From: an uncultured Eubacteriales bacterium
GTDB taxonomy: Bacteria > Bacillota > Clostridia > Oscillospirales > Butyricicoccaceae
Reading direction: 5' to 3'
NCBI GenBank assembly: GCA_910579575.1
Contig: CAJTUM010000005.1
Location: 131,730 to 195,729 of the forward strand
DNA length: 64,000 nucleotides
The number at the start of each line of letters is the position of its first letter. Positions within the stretch are counted from its first letter, which is position 1. The notes beneath the pieces are model-generated. The model was not told the DNA's origin. It did no database searches and worked only from the letters and a program-made list of their open reading frames with translations. The translations under genes and the position numbers were made by a program. Shown piece after piece: positions 24,319-32,620 of the stretch.

Positions 24319-25410
24319 ATGCAGCAACCGATTTCCACCCGATTTTTTTTGGGCGCCAACTCCAGCCAAGGGTTTGCGTCCGTCTTTGACAGCGCGGTTC
24401 GCGACCCGGCCATCCGGCAAAATTACATCTTCAAAGGGGGGCCGGGTTGCGGCAAATCCACTGCCATGAAAAAGACTGTGGCCGCCGCCTTGGAACAGGG
24501 CCAGCCCTGCGAAATCATTCATTGCTCCTCCGACCCTGATTCTCTGGACGGCGCTCTCTTTCCCCAGTCCGCCGCCGCGGTTTATGACGGCACCGCGCCT
24601 CACACCATCGAGCTGGCCTTTCCTGGGGCGGAAGGCGCTTATGTATCCCCCCCTCCCTTTCTGGACCGGGAGGGTTTGGCGGACAAAGACGAGGAGCTGC
24701 GCCAGATCAACCGGCGGCTGGCCGGCCGTTACCGCCAGGTCTTCCGTCTGACCGCCGCCGCCGGAAAGGTCCACGACAGCGCCGCCGCCAAACTGGCGCC
24801 GATTTGCGATCTGGACCGGCTGGAAAAGAGGGCCGCCGGCATTGTTTCCCGGGAAATTCCCCGGGAAAAGGGCAAAGCGCCAGGTTTGGAAAAAAAGCGC
24901 TTTCTCAGCGGAATCACGCCCAAGGGCCTGCTTTGTTTCTATGACACGGTCGAGGCGCTGGCCCAGCAAATTTACGACCTGCGGGACCCTTATGGCTTTG
25001 GCCATGTGCTTTTGGCGCCCATTTTGTCCGCCGCGCTGGCCGCCGGACAGGACGTTTACGCCTGCTACAGCCCGCTGTTCCCAGACCGGCTGGAGCATCT
25101 GATCCTCCCTGGCCTGTCTCTGGCTTTTGTCACCTCCAATGGGTATTATGCTTACCAGGGCCAGCCCTACCGGCGGATCAACATCGGCGCCGCCGACCGG
25201 GAAGCCCTGCGCCTGCTCCGCGGCGAAGTACGGCTGCTGAGCAAAATCGAGCAATCCTTGCTGGAAGACGCGGTGGAGGAGCTCCGGGGGACCAAGGGCC
25301 TTCACGACCAACTGGAAGCCCTTTACCGGCCTCATCTGGATTTTTCCGCTCTGGATCAGATGAGCGGAGACGTGATCGCTCAGGCGTTGAACGGCCGCGC
25401 TTATTCCTAA
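24319..25410 (+). CDS. P-loop ATPase, PRK06851-like
   Basis: 363 residues. N-terminus RFFLGANSSQGFASVFD is followed by the Walker A IFKGGPGCGKSTAMKK (about residues 40-55) and HCSSDPDSLDGALFP. The rest is a large helical and mixed region. A second half (RRINIGAADREALRLLRG, then LLEDAVEELRGTKGLHDQLEALYRPHLDFSAL) resembles the clostridial family annotated as ATPase or PRK06851-like. Function is unknown; it lacks obvious Walker B clarity. The start at 24319 has AGGAGG about 9 bases upstream, and the longer frame from 24289 is less likely. A terminator follows at 25455. Confidence 0.8.
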   Translation: MQQPISTRFFLGANSSQGFASVFDSAVRDPAIRQNYIFKGGPGCGKSTAMKKTVAAALEQGQPCEIIHCSSDPDSLDGALFPQSAAAVYDGTAPHTIELAFPGAEGAYVSPPPFLDREGLADKDEELRQINRRLAGRYRQVFRLTAAAGKVHDSAAAKLAPICDLDRLEKRAAGIVSREIPREKGKAPGLEKKRFLSGITPKGLLCFYDTVEALAQQIYDLRDPYGFGHVLLAPILSAALAAGQDVYACYSPLFPDRLEHLILPGLSLAFVTSNGYYAYQGQPYRRINIGAADREALRLLRGEVRLLSKIEQSLLEDAVEELRGTKGLHDQLEALYRPHLDFSALDQMSGDVIAQALNGRAYS

Positions 25411-25454
25411 ACCGGCTCGGCGGGGCCTTGTTGTCGACGTCGCCCGCCGACGCC

Positions 25455-25487
25455 AAAAAAGAGTTGGCTTTTCCGCCAACTCTTTTT
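25455..25487. terminator. Bidirectional terminator
   Basis: GAGTTGGC (25461-25468) and GCCAACTC (25475-25482) with a 6-base loop, flanked by A and T runs, closes both the ATP-binding gene (plus) and the short DAK-type gene (minus). Confidence 0.85.
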
Positions 25488-25512
25488 CTTTTTCCAGCCG
25501 GCAGGTCTGCCG

Positions 25513-25764
25513 CTATCCTTGCAGGCCCCGTTCCTGGCGGTCCATATCCTCCACCACGATATCGAAAATTTCGCCCAGGCCGGCGCAATACTCCAGTACC
25601 TTCCAAGGAACATTGGTATGGAAGTGAATTTTAATCAGCTGTTCGTCTCCCACCGCCAACAGGCAGTCGCCGGGGATATTGGCCTGAATGTACGCGTTGA
25701 TTTGATCCTCGTCCAGCCCCTGACCTTCCATCAGCAGTTGGGTGTCGTATCGATATTCCAGCAT
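25513..25764 (-). CDS. Stand-alone DAK/YloV C-terminal-like domain
   Basis: 83 residues from the start at 25764 (AGGAGG upstream). The sequence LEYRYDTQLLMEG, YIQANIPGDCLLAVGDEQLIKIHFHTNVPWKVLEYCAGLG and FDIVVEDMDRQE (each well under a full domain) matches the C-terminal domain of DhaL/YloV kinase-like FakA proteins, where it follows a DAK2 kinase domain. Here it is alone, without the kinase. It lies 14 bases after the dCMP deaminase gene and probably shares its transcript. It may be a regulatory fragment or an independent binding protein; role unknown. Confidence 0.7.
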   Translation of the reverse strand: MLEYRYDTQLLMEGQGLDEDQINAYIQANIPGDCLLAVGDEQLIKIHFHTNVPWKVLEYCAGLGEIFDIVVEDMDRQERGLQG

Positions 25765-25778
25765 AGTTTCGCCTCCTT

Positions 25779-26261
25779 TTATTCCAGCGTTTGAATGCTG
25801 TCGTCCTGCTCCACCCATTGGGCCACCGGAGTCTGACGGATATGCCCCGCGCTGTCCCGCGTGACAACGGTTTCAATGCCTGCGTTGATAATCAACCGGC
25901 GGCACATGGAGCAGGATTCTGGATAATCGATGATTTTTCCGGTTTTCATCTCCCGGCCCGCTAGGTAGAGGACGGCGCCGATCATATCGCTGCGCTGCGC
26001 GGAGATAATGGCGTTGGCCTCGGCGTGGACGGAGCGGCACAGCTCGTAACGCTGACCCGAGGGAATTTGCAGATGTTCCCGCATACAAAAGCCCATTTCG
26101 TCGCAGTTTTTTCGTCCCCTGGGGGCGCCAGTATAGCCAGTGGCCACAATTTCGTCGTTCTTGACGATAATGGCTCCATAATTCCGCCGCAGACAGGTGC
26201 CTCGTTTGAGCACGCTTTCCGCAATGTCCAGATAATAATTTTGTTTGTCAATCCGCCGCAT
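25779..26261 (-). CDS. dCMP deaminase (ComEB-like)
   Basis: 160 residues. It carries zinc ligands HAEANAI (His and catalytic Glu) and PESCSMC (two Cys), plus LKRGTCLRRNYGAIIVKNDEIVATGYTGAPRG split over the N-terminus and CDEMGFCMREHLQIPSG, the pattern of ComEB-type deoxycytidylate deaminases. It would deaminate dCMP to dUMP for dTTP synthesis, in line with thyX and tmk elsewhere in the window. The start at 26261 has AAAGGGAAT upstream. The last 25 residues (RQTPVAQWVEQDDSIQ) are less conserved. Confidence 0.85.
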   Translation of the reverse strand: MRRIDKQNYYLDIAESVLKRGTCLRRNYGAIIVKNDEIVATGYTGAPRGRKNCDEMGFCMREHLQIPSGQRYELCRSVHAEANAIISAQRSDMIGAVLYLAGREMKTGKIIDYPESCSMCRRLIINAGIETVVTRDSAGHIRQTPVAQWVEQDDSIQTLE

Positions 26262-26336
26262 CTTGATTCCCTTTCTCTTTTTCTGCCCTTGGCGCGTTTG
26301 CAAAGACCCTTTTCGTCTGCGCGCGCCCTGGCTGCG

Positions 26337-27008
26337 TCAGCCCTCCAGCGGAAAAAGCCGCCCATCCTCCATGCGCAGGCGCCTTGGCGCTTGGGCGGCG
26401 GCTCGGGGGTCGTGGGTAATCAGCGCCACGGCGCAGCCCTGCCGGTTCATCCGCCTCAGCAGGGCCATCAGCTGGTCCCCCGCTTCCCGATCCAAGCTGC
26501 CGGTGGGCTCGTCCGCCAGAATCAACGGCGGTTTGGCGGCGATCACCCGGGCCGCCGCCACTCTCTGCTGCTGTCCGCCGGAAAGCTCGGAGGGTCTGTG
26601 GCCCGCTCTGTCCGCCAGGCCTACCTGGGTTAGGGCCTCCAGCGCCGCCTGCCGGCGAATGGCCCGTCTTTGTCCCCGAAAAGCCAAGGGCAGTTCCACA
26701 TTTTCCAGAGCTGTCAGCGCCGGCGCCAAATTGAAGCTTTGAAAAATAAATCCGATGGCCTGATTGCGCAGGCGAGCCGCCTGGTTGGGGTCTAATCCGC
26801 CGGCCTGCCGCCCCATCAGCCGGTATTCCCCCTGACTGGGGCTATCCAGGCAGCCCAGGATATTCATCAAGGTGGTTTTGCCGCTGCCCGAAGGGCCGAT
26901 AATCGACACAAATTCCCCCGGCGCCAGCCGCAGGCTGACGTCTCGCAGGGCCTCGACCCGGCCCCCGGCGCTCTGATAGGTTTTACTCACATGGACAAGC
27001 TCCAACAT
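26337..27008 (-). CDS. ABC transporter ATP-binding protein (LolD/MacB type)
   Basis: 223 residues. Walker A is GPSGSGKTTLM, Q-loop region FIFQSFNLAPALT, signature LSGGQQQRVAAAR, Walker B PLILADEPTGSLD, and H-loop ITHDPRA. These are typical of the LolD/MacB/FtsE-like class, which pairs with an FtsX-like permease. No permease is adjacent; the FtsX-like permease at 29065-31671 has its own ATPase. It may use a permease elsewhere. The start at 27008 gives MLELVHVSKTY. Upstream lies the tandem structured repeat. Confidence 0.9.
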   Translation of the reverse strand: MLELVHVSKTYQSAGGRVEALRDVSLRLAPGEFVSIIGPSGSGKTTLMNILGCLDSPSQGEYRLMGRQAGGLDPNQAARLRNQAIGFIFQSFNLAPALTALENVELPLAFRGQRRAIRRQAALEALTQVGLADRAGHRPSELSGGQQQRVAAARVIAAKPPLILADEPTGSLDREAGDQLMALLRRMNRQGCAVALITHDPRAAAQAPRRLRMEDGRLFPLEG

Positions 27009-27061
27009 AGTTGTCTCTGCCTTTCTTATTTTATCACGCCGATTGGCGAAATTCAACTTCC

Positions 27062-27279
27062 CCGCAAAACCTTCGATTTTGCGGGGTCCCCTTTTCCTTT
27101 CATAGATTTCTGGGAACCGAATTCCCGGAAATCATTTCGCCGGACTCCCGGCGTCCCAGCTTCGCTGGGGCCCTGCTCCGCAAAACCTTCGATTTTGCGG
27201 GGTCCCCTTTTCCTTTCATAGATTTCCGGGAACCGAATTCCCGGAAATCGTTTCGCCGGACTCCCGGCGTCCCAGCTTC
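27062..27279. repeat. Tandem duplicated 102-base structured element
   Basis: Two near-identical copies (27062-27163 and 27178-27279, offset 116) differ at only two positions. Each contains hairpin-forming arms: CCGCAAAA / TTTTGCGG, TTTC(C/T)GGGAA / TTCCCGGAAA and GCCGG / CCGGC. They lie in the 444-base gap 27009-27452 upstream of the ABC ATPase gene. No protein frame is convincing across them. They look like a recent tandem duplication of a small palindromic repeat or untranslated structural element. Apart from a terminator at 27394-27437 the gap holds nothing else. Confidence 0.8.
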
Positions 27280-27393
27280 AATGAGAGCTTGGCGATAACG
27301 CGACGATGGTATGACGGTTCTTTCGCGGCCAAAGCCCGCTCTTGCGGACTTCATACTTGCTACTATTGTGCGCTATTGGCCGCGGTTGATACC

Positions 27394-27437
27394 AAAAAAG
27401 CGCCCCGATTCAGCCATGAACTGAATCGGGGCGCTTT
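27394..27437 (-). terminator. Terminator of the small-peptide/glycosyltransferase unit
   Basis: A 17-base stem, AAAGCGCCCCGATTCAG (27397-27413) with CTGAATCGGGGCGCTTT (27421-27437), 7-base loop. On the minus strand it is followed by a T run (27394-27399). Confidence 0.85.
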
Positions 27438-27452
27438 GGAAACAAATTTGCT

Positions 27453-27551
27453 TTACCGGACTGTCCGTTTGGCAAAAACGACGCATCCCACGGCAACAAT
27501 AACCGCCGCTGCGGTCGCGGCTTTGCAGACGCTGAAAATCGTTTTGAGCAT
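27453..27551 (-). CDS. 32-residue membrane peptide
   Basis: A short frame starting MLKTIFSVCKAATAAAVIVA, a single hydrophobic helix (about residues 10-27) with basic ends (last residues KRTVR). It has a strong AGGAGG site 9 bases before the ATG and lies 17 bases after the 98-residue gene, followed by a clear terminator. Probably an inserted inner-membrane peptide. Function unknown, and no homologue is known to me. Confidence rests on ribosome-binding site, operon position and helix character. Confidence 0.55.
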   Translation of the reverse strand: MLKTIFSVCKAATAAAVIVAVGCVVFAKRTVR

Positions 27552-27568
27552 TGGTCTTTTCCTCCTTT

Positions 27569-27865
27569 TTACGCCATTTCCGTTTGGGTCAAAACATCCA
27601 ATAAAATTTCCAGATCCCGGCCTGAACTTTGCTGGGCGATCAGAGCGCCGCAGCTTTCCATCGCGCCGGGCGTCCCCTGAGGCGCTTCAATACGGACCGC
27701 GTCCGCCGCCCCGGCCACCCGCGTCAAAGGGTTCGTCGGAGCCGCTTCTGGTTCGGCAAACATCCCGACGGAAAAGAAACCGCACAGCAGGCAGATTCCC
27801 CCAGCCGCCAAAGCGCCTCCCAGCTTGATTCTGGTTTTCCAATGAAATTTTTTCATAAGGCCCAT
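27569..27865 (-). CDS. Small membrane-anchored or secreted protein
   Basis: 98 residues. A basic start (MGLMKKFHWKTRIKLGG) leads to a hydrophobic helix (about residues 16-36, GGICLLCGFFSVGMFA) that may be a signal anchor. The remaining 60 residues form a small acidic outer part ending in ILLDVLTQTEMA. GGAGG precedes the start. It lies 18 bases after the glycosyltransferase gene and 17 bases before the 32-residue peptide gene, so all three probably form an operon. Function unknown. Confidence 0.65.
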   Translation of the reverse strand: MGLMKKFHWKTRIKLGGALAAGGICLLCGFFSVGMFAEPEAAPTNPLTRVAGAADAVRIEAPQGTPGAMESCGALIAQQSSGRDLEILLDVLTQTEMA

Positions 27866-27883
27866 CTCGCGTTTCCTCCCTTT

Positions 27884-28975
27884 TTAGCTGGCCTGAGCCA
27901 TCCCCTGCCGCTCCAGCCAGCAAAACAGCCCTTCCAAACTGGCCTGGCGACGCAGACGAGCCATGTTGTCCCGCATTCGCTCCAGAGCGGCGGGCTGAAG
28001 CAGCAGGTCCTCCGCCGCCCAGGCCATGGGCGTGGGGTCGGAGGGCAGAATCAACCCGATTCGCTCCTCTGCCAAAAAGGCGGCGTTGCGCTTCTCCTGC
28101 TCCAGATTGGGGCGGATGGCCAACAAGGGCAGGCCGGAAGCCACGGCTTCAAACAGTGTGGCGCCCCCTGGTTTGGATATCATCAAATCGCTGCGGCCCA
28201 TCTGCTCCGCCACATTTTCCACAAAGCCCAAAGCCTGAACATTGGGCTTCAGCTCTTGGAGCCGGCGGCGCAGCTGCTGGTTTCGGCCGGTTACGGCCAC
28301 GACCTGGGCGCCGGGAATGGCGGCCAGCCGCAGGTAAAAATCTTCGTCCTCGGGCATCAGCCCCAGGCCCCCGCCCATCACTAAAATGCGCCTTGCCTGC
28401 CGCTCTCCTTCTGCCGGAACGCGGAACGAGGGGCGGACGGGCACGCCGGTAATCAGAATTTTTTCCGGACTGACGCCGGCCTGTATCAGGGCTTGTTTGG
28501 TTTGGGCGGAGGCCGCGCAATAGAGGTCTGTTCCAGGGGCGATCCATTCGCTGTGGCAGCTGATATCGGTGACGCAGCTGACCAAAAGAAATTGGCTCCC
28601 GGTCCTCTTTTTATATTCCGCCGCCAACTGAGAGCACAGCGGCAGCGTGGATATCACCGCCTGGGGCTTGGTGGTTTCCGCCAGACGATGGATTGTCTTG
28701 AGAAACAGCTGCCGGGCCGGCACAGGGGCGGCCTTGCCCTGCCGGTCCATGGCCCGATACAGCCGGTTGAAGGCCGGGCCTCCCCGGCGGGCCAGGGCGG
28801 CGAAGGCCTGATAGACCCCGGCGCTGGCCGGGCCCAGGGCTTGCTCCAGCAAATCCGCCGCGGCCACGCGGGCGCCGGGCAGCCTTTGCTTCAGCCGCTC
28901 CTCCAGGGCCAGAGCGGCGCTGCTGTGCCCCATGCCGAATTTTCCTGAGAGGATTAAAATCGTTGTCGTATTCAT
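27884..28975 (-). CDS. Glycosyltransferase of the MGDG-synthase/UgtP type
   Basis: 363 residues. The N-terminal MGDG-synthase-like region starts TTILILSGKFGMGHSSAALALEERL, and the C-terminal MurG-like half has RRILVMGGGLGL, QALGFVENVAEQMGRSDLMIS and KPGGATLFEAVASGLPLL, the sugar nucleotide-binding region. It would add glucose or galactose from UDP-sugar to diacylglycerol at the inner membrane face, giving glycolipid. The start at 28975 (MNTTTIL) has AAGGAGG upstream; upstream MVLQGG codons lack one. Probably in an operon with two small membrane proteins. Confidence 0.85.
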   Translation of the reverse strand: MNTTTILILSGKFGMGHSSAALALEERLKQRLPGARVAAADLLEQALGPASAGVYQAFAALARRGGPAFNRLYRAMDRQGKAAPVPARQLFLKTIHRLAETTKPQAVISTLPLCSQLAAEYKKRTGSQFLLVSCVTDISCHSEWIAPGTDLYCAASAQTKQALIQAGVSPEKILITGVPVRPSFRVPAEGERQARRILVMGGGLGLMPEDEDFYLRLAAIPGAQVVAVTGRNQQLRRRLQELKPNVQALGFVENVAEQMGRSDLMISKPGGATLFEAVASGLPLLAIRPNLEQEKRNAAFLAEERIGLILPSDPTPMAWAAEDLLLQPAALERMRDNMARLRRQASLEGLFCWLERQGMAQAS

Positions 28976-29064
28976 CCCGGTCCCTCCTTGCAAAACCAAG
29001 TATAACAGCGGCTTCTTACGTCTGCCGCAATGGATTCCTTACAATTTTCTTAATCGCCGGAGCC

Positions 29065-31671
29065 TCAAATATTTTCTTGCCGCAAGCCCTCGATGATATT
29101 CTGCTTTTTGATCTTTTTGCCGCCATAGAGCATGGTGACTCCCACCACAAGATAGACCGCCGCCACGGCGATAACCACGCTGCCCCAAGGCACAAAGAAG
29201 CCGAATTCCAGGTTGCGGGCCATGATGCGATACATCAAAACCATCACGCCAAAGCTGATAGGCAGGCCGTAAAGCAGCGCCTTCAGACCGTAAAACAGCG
29301 ATTCATAATCCATCATCTGGTTAAAGCCTTGGGGCGTCATACCCACGCTTTTGAGCATGGCGAATTCCCGTTTGCGCAGAGCGATGCTGGTGGAAAGGGT
29401 GTTGAAAATATTGGCCACGCTGATCAAAGCCAGCAAAATGACAAAGCCGTAGGTAAACACTTGGATGATAATCGTCAGGCTTTCGGCGGCTTGGCGCTCT
29501 TCTTCCATGTTTTCCACAAAGAACATTCCTCCCGCAAAGTTAGCAGAAAGCTCCTCCAGACTCTCGCACAAAGCCTCGGGATTTTGGCTGGTGAAATACA
29601 TCTGGGTCTGGAGGCATAGGCCGTCTCGGCCGCTCTGCTCCTTCAGCTGTTGAGACAACCGTTCTATCTGCCCCTGCTCCATCACCAGCACAATCGTTAG
29701 AGGATTCCGCACATATTCCGGCATTCCCGCCGGCATGACGCTGGAACAGGCCGTCACTCTCAGAGGGATTTCAGTCGTTTTCTCTCCGCCCTCCGCTCGG
29801 ATGGTCAGTTGGTCGCCTGGGGTCAGGTTGGTGGCTTCATAGCGCTCAAACTGATAGTTTCCCTTATACAGCTGGATATCGTTGACCAGCACGGCGCCGA
29901 ACTGGCCTTCCTCCAGCTCTTCCGGCTGGATTCCAGCCTCTTTCAGATAGGCTTGGTAACTGTCTTCGTCCAAAGAAAGCAGCTCTACGTTCGCCGTATA
30001 TTCCTCCTGCTGGAAGATTTCAGGGTTCAGCTGCTCTATGGTCTTTTGGGTCAGCATCTCCTGGGTCAGGGGCAGCTCTATATTGTACTGCACGCTGCTG
30101 GAAATCGCGCTTTCCGCCAGACCCTCGGCTTTGGCCTGTTCAAAAATCTGCCGGGCGTTTTCCAGATCCTCCATTCGGTCCCCCGAGGCATAGACCAGCA
30201 CGTCAAAATCTATCCCCTGGGCCGTCATATCCAATCCCCGGCGCATATAGGCCGAAAGAGTGGAAGCGGACAAAAACAGCACAATGCTGATAATCAGGGA
30301 AAAGACGGTGGCGCGATAGCGGGCCCGGTTGCGCTTCAGGTTTTTCAGCCCCAGTTCCGCTGGGAAGCCGAAGATTCTGCGGGTGATCGGCCAGGTCTTC
30401 ACCGTCCGCTGCCGCAGCTTGATATCCCCGGTCTGGCGAATGGCGTCGATGGCCGAAATGCGGGAAGCCCTTCTGGCCGGCACATAGGCGGAAATAAAGA
30501 TGGTCAGCGCCGAAAACGCCACGGCCATGGCCATGGAGCCCCAGCTGACTTTCACCCGCAGAGCCGCTTCCACGCTGAAAAACCGGGTGAGCAGCGGGCT
30601 GATGCAGCGGAAGGTAATGCCGATACCCGCTACGCCGCTGAGCAGCCCCAACGGAATGGCCATAGCCCCCAAAACGGCGCCTTCAAAAAACACGCTGCTC
30701 CGCTTTTGGGCTCGGGTGGCGCCCACGCTGGACAGCATACCCAGATACCGGCTGCGCTCCGAAAGGGAAATGGCGAAGGCGTTGTAAATCAAAGAAACCG
30801 ACCCCACGATAATGATGACGATCACCAGCAGCTCCATCATATAGAGGGTGCTCATGGTAGCGGCGTTGTTTACCAAGCCCATGGACCGCAGCAGCGTCGC
30901 GTTGAATTCCACCTGCCCCTCTCCCAGACCGGCACTTTCCGCCAGGTCGAGATAGCGCTGAAACATCTGCCGCTCCGGATGCTTCGCCTTAACCTGCATG
31001 GTCACAGGAAGGTCGTTTTGCTGAAGCAGGCCATAGGCTTCATACCCGGCGGCGCCGACGTACAATCCTTTTTGCGAAAAGGTCCCTACAATCGTACACG
31101 GCTCTGTCTGCCCCATGGGAACAAAGCTCTCCTCCAGGTCCAGCCGCCGGTTCTGTCTGATTTCCCGCTGGTCTTCTCCCCCTTCGTCCAGAACCCGAAG
31201 GCCCAGAGGCAGCGTCAGCGTATCGCCAATTTTATATTGGCTGTTGTCCTTCAAAAAGCTTTCCAACACAATGATTTCCCCAGGCTGCTCCGGCATTCGG
31301 CCCTGTTCCAGTTCCATGGGCAAAATCTCAAAGCCCTGTTGGTCAAAATCCTGCCGCAGCAGATAAGGCTTGTTGACTCGGCCTGGGTCGGGGATTTGCA
31401 GATAACCGATCGTCCTGTTCATGCCGGCTTTTTCGGCGTCCTGGTCGGCGGCCAGCAGAGCCGCCTGTTCTGGGGAGATATCCTGATATTCCACCTGCCA
31501 ATCGCCGGTGCGGGCCAGGGTATCTCGGCGCATCAGGTCCATAAAAGAGCCGGCGAAGGTGGAAACCGCGGTGATCATCGCCACTGAAATGACAATGCCC
31601 AACACAGTCACCAAAGTGCGCCGCTTATTCATGCGCATATGGCGCAGCGTCAGTCTTTGAATGATATTCAT
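29065..31671 (-). CDS. FtsX-like ABC permease (MacB type)
   Basis: 868 residues. A first helix (LVTVLGIVISVAMITAVSTF, about residues 20-40) is followed by a large outer domain, a FtsX domain at about 270-400 (IVGSVSLIYNAFAISLSERSRYLGML), a second outer domain, and a final FtsX domain (about 740-868, VANIFNTLSTSIALRKREFAMLKSVGMT, then ILAMV-like helices). The two FtsX repeats identify the mechanotransmission class. The start at 31671 has AGGTG about 7 bases upstream. It lies 5 bases after its partner ATPase gene. Substrate could be a peptide, lipid or an envelope signal. Confidence 0.92.
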   Translation of the reverse strand: MNIIQRLTLRHMRMNKRRTLVTVLGIVISVAMITAVSTFAGSFMDLMRRDTLARTGDWQVEYQDISPEQAALLAADQDAEKAGMNRTIGYLQIPDPGRVNKPYLLRQDFDQQGFEILPMELEQGRMPEQPGEIIVLESFLKDNSQYKIGDTLTLPLGLRVLDEGGEDQREIRQNRRLDLEESFVPMGQTEPCTIVGTFSQKGLYVGAAGYEAYGLLQQNDLPVTMQVKAKHPERQMFQRYLDLAESAGLGEGQVEFNATLLRSMGLVNNAATMSTLYMMELLVIVIIIVGSVSLIYNAFAISLSERSRYLGMLSSVGATRAQKRSSVFFEGAVLGAMAIPLGLLSGVAGIGITFRCISPLLTRFFSVEAALRVKVSWGSMAMAVAFSALTIFISAYVPARRASRISAIDAIRQTGDIKLRQRTVKTWPITRRIFGFPAELGLKNLKRNRARYRATVFSLIISIVLFLSASTLSAYMRRGLDMTAQGIDFDVLVYASGDRMEDLENARQIFEQAKAEGLAESAISSSVQYNIELPLTQEMLTQKTIEQLNPEIFQQEEYTANVELLSLDEDSYQAYLKEAGIQPEELEEGQFGAVLVNDIQLYKGNYQFERYEATNLTPGDQLTIRAEGGEKTTEIPLRVTACSSVMPAGMPEYVRNPLTIVLVMEQGQIERLSQQLKEQSGRDGLCLQTQMYFTSQNPEALCESLEELSANFAGGMFFVENMEEERQAAESLTIIIQVFTYGFVILLALISVANIFNTLSTSIALRKREFAMLKSVGMTPQGFNQMMDYESLFYGLKALLYGLPISFGVMVLMYRIMARNLEFGFFVPWGSVVIAVAAVYLVVGVTMLYGGKKIKKQNIIEGLRQENI

Positions 31672-31676
31672 TGTTT

Positions 31677-32360
31677 TCACCTGCCTTTTGTCTCGTCTCT
31701 GGAAATCCGACCGTCTTCAATGGAGATAATCCGGTCGGCCTGCAAGGCGATGTTTTCATCGTGGGTGATGACGATCAGCGTCTGCTGATAAGCTCTGTGA
31801 AAGAGCTTGAGCAGCGAGATAATTTCCGTACTGTTTTTGCTGTCCAGGTTGCCGGTGGGCTCGTCGGCCAATACGATGGCCGGATTGTTAATCAGCGCTC
31901 TCCCGATGGAAACCCGCTGCTGCTGTCCGCCCGAAAGCTGGTTTGGCAGGTGGTTCAGCCGCCGATCCAGGCCCAGGGACTCCACCAACTCGGCCAACCG
32001 GCCTTGGTCCACCTTGTGGCCGTCCAGCAACAGAGGCAACGTAATATTTTCCTCCACGTTCAGCACGGGAATCAGGTTATAAAATTGGTAAATCAACCCG
32101 ATCTGCCGGCGGCGAAAAACAGCCAACCGGGTTTCGTTGAGTTGATAGATGTCCGTGTCCTCCACAAAGACCTTGCCCGAGGTGGGCCGGTCCACGCCGC
32201 CCAAAATATGCAGCAAAGTGGATTTGCCCGAGCCAGAGGGGCCGATGATGGCCAAAAACTCTCCCTTCTGCACCGAAAAACTCACGTCGTCCAAGGCCCG
32301 CACTTCGGTTTCGCCCTTGCCATAGATTTTAGAAAGATGCTCAATTCTCAGAATATCCAT
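31677..32360 (-). CDS. ABC ATP-binding subunit for the FtsX-like permease
   Basis: 227 residues. Walker A GPSGSGKSTLLH, Q-loop GLIYQFYNLIPVLNVEEN, signature LSGGQQQRVSIGRAL, Walker B AIVLADEPTGNLD, H-loop ITHDENIA. Start at 32360 is used because AAGGAG lies 9 bases upstream; the ATG at 32366 would be too close. Paired with the permease gene 5 bases downstream. Confidence 0.93.
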   Translation of the reverse strand: MDILRIEHLSKIYGKGETEVRALDDVSFSVQKGEFLAIIGPSGSGKSTLLHILGGVDRPTSGKVFVEDTDIYQLNETRLAVFRRRQIGLIYQFYNLIPVLNVEENITLPLLLDGHKVDQGRLAELVESLGLDRRLNHLPNQLSGGQQQRVSIGRALINNPAIVLADEPTGNLDSKNSTEIISLLKLFHRAYQQTLIVITHDENIALQADRIISIEDGRISRDETKGR

Positions 32361-32620
32361 GCTCATTTTCTCCTTCCCATTGTTCGGGGCTCCTTGATTG
32401 TGATTCCAGTATACCCTCCATAGATGACAGCTCGGTGACTTTTTTTGTGACATTTTTGTCATATGCGAACAGCCCGACAGCCGGCCTCTGCGTTTTGCGC
32501 GGCGGAGCGATCGGCATTTGCGCCAAAGCTCTCTGGTGCCGTCTCGCCTTGCAGCGCGACCTTTGGCGTTTGCCGACAAAAGGCCGCGGAAACGATTTCC
32601 GCGGCCTTTTGTTGTTTCGC
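32361..32620. other. Intergenic region with a palindrome and terminator
   Basis: A 260-base gap. TGACATTTTTGTCA (32448-32461) is a 5-base-arm palindrome, and two GTGAC repeats precede it. TATACT (about 32409-32414) on the minus strand is a possible -10, but no fitting -35 was found. The terminator of the RNase M5-like gene is at 32578-32610, listed separately. Confidence 0.4.
32578..32610 (-). terminator. Terminator after the RNase M5-like gene
   Basis: AAAAGGCCGCGGAAA (32578-32592) and TTTCCGCGGCCTTTT (32596-32610), a perfect 15-base stem with a 3-base loop. On the minus strand the descending arm ends in TTTT. Confidence 0.8.

Noticed and set aside
27289..27828. 179-residue plus-strand frame
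   Set aside because: Antisense to the terminator and small-peptide genes; low-complexity translation without a ribosome-binding site.
29809..31587. Long open frame antisense to the FtsX-like permease
   Set aside because: Mirrors the coding strand of the permease and has no motif of its own.
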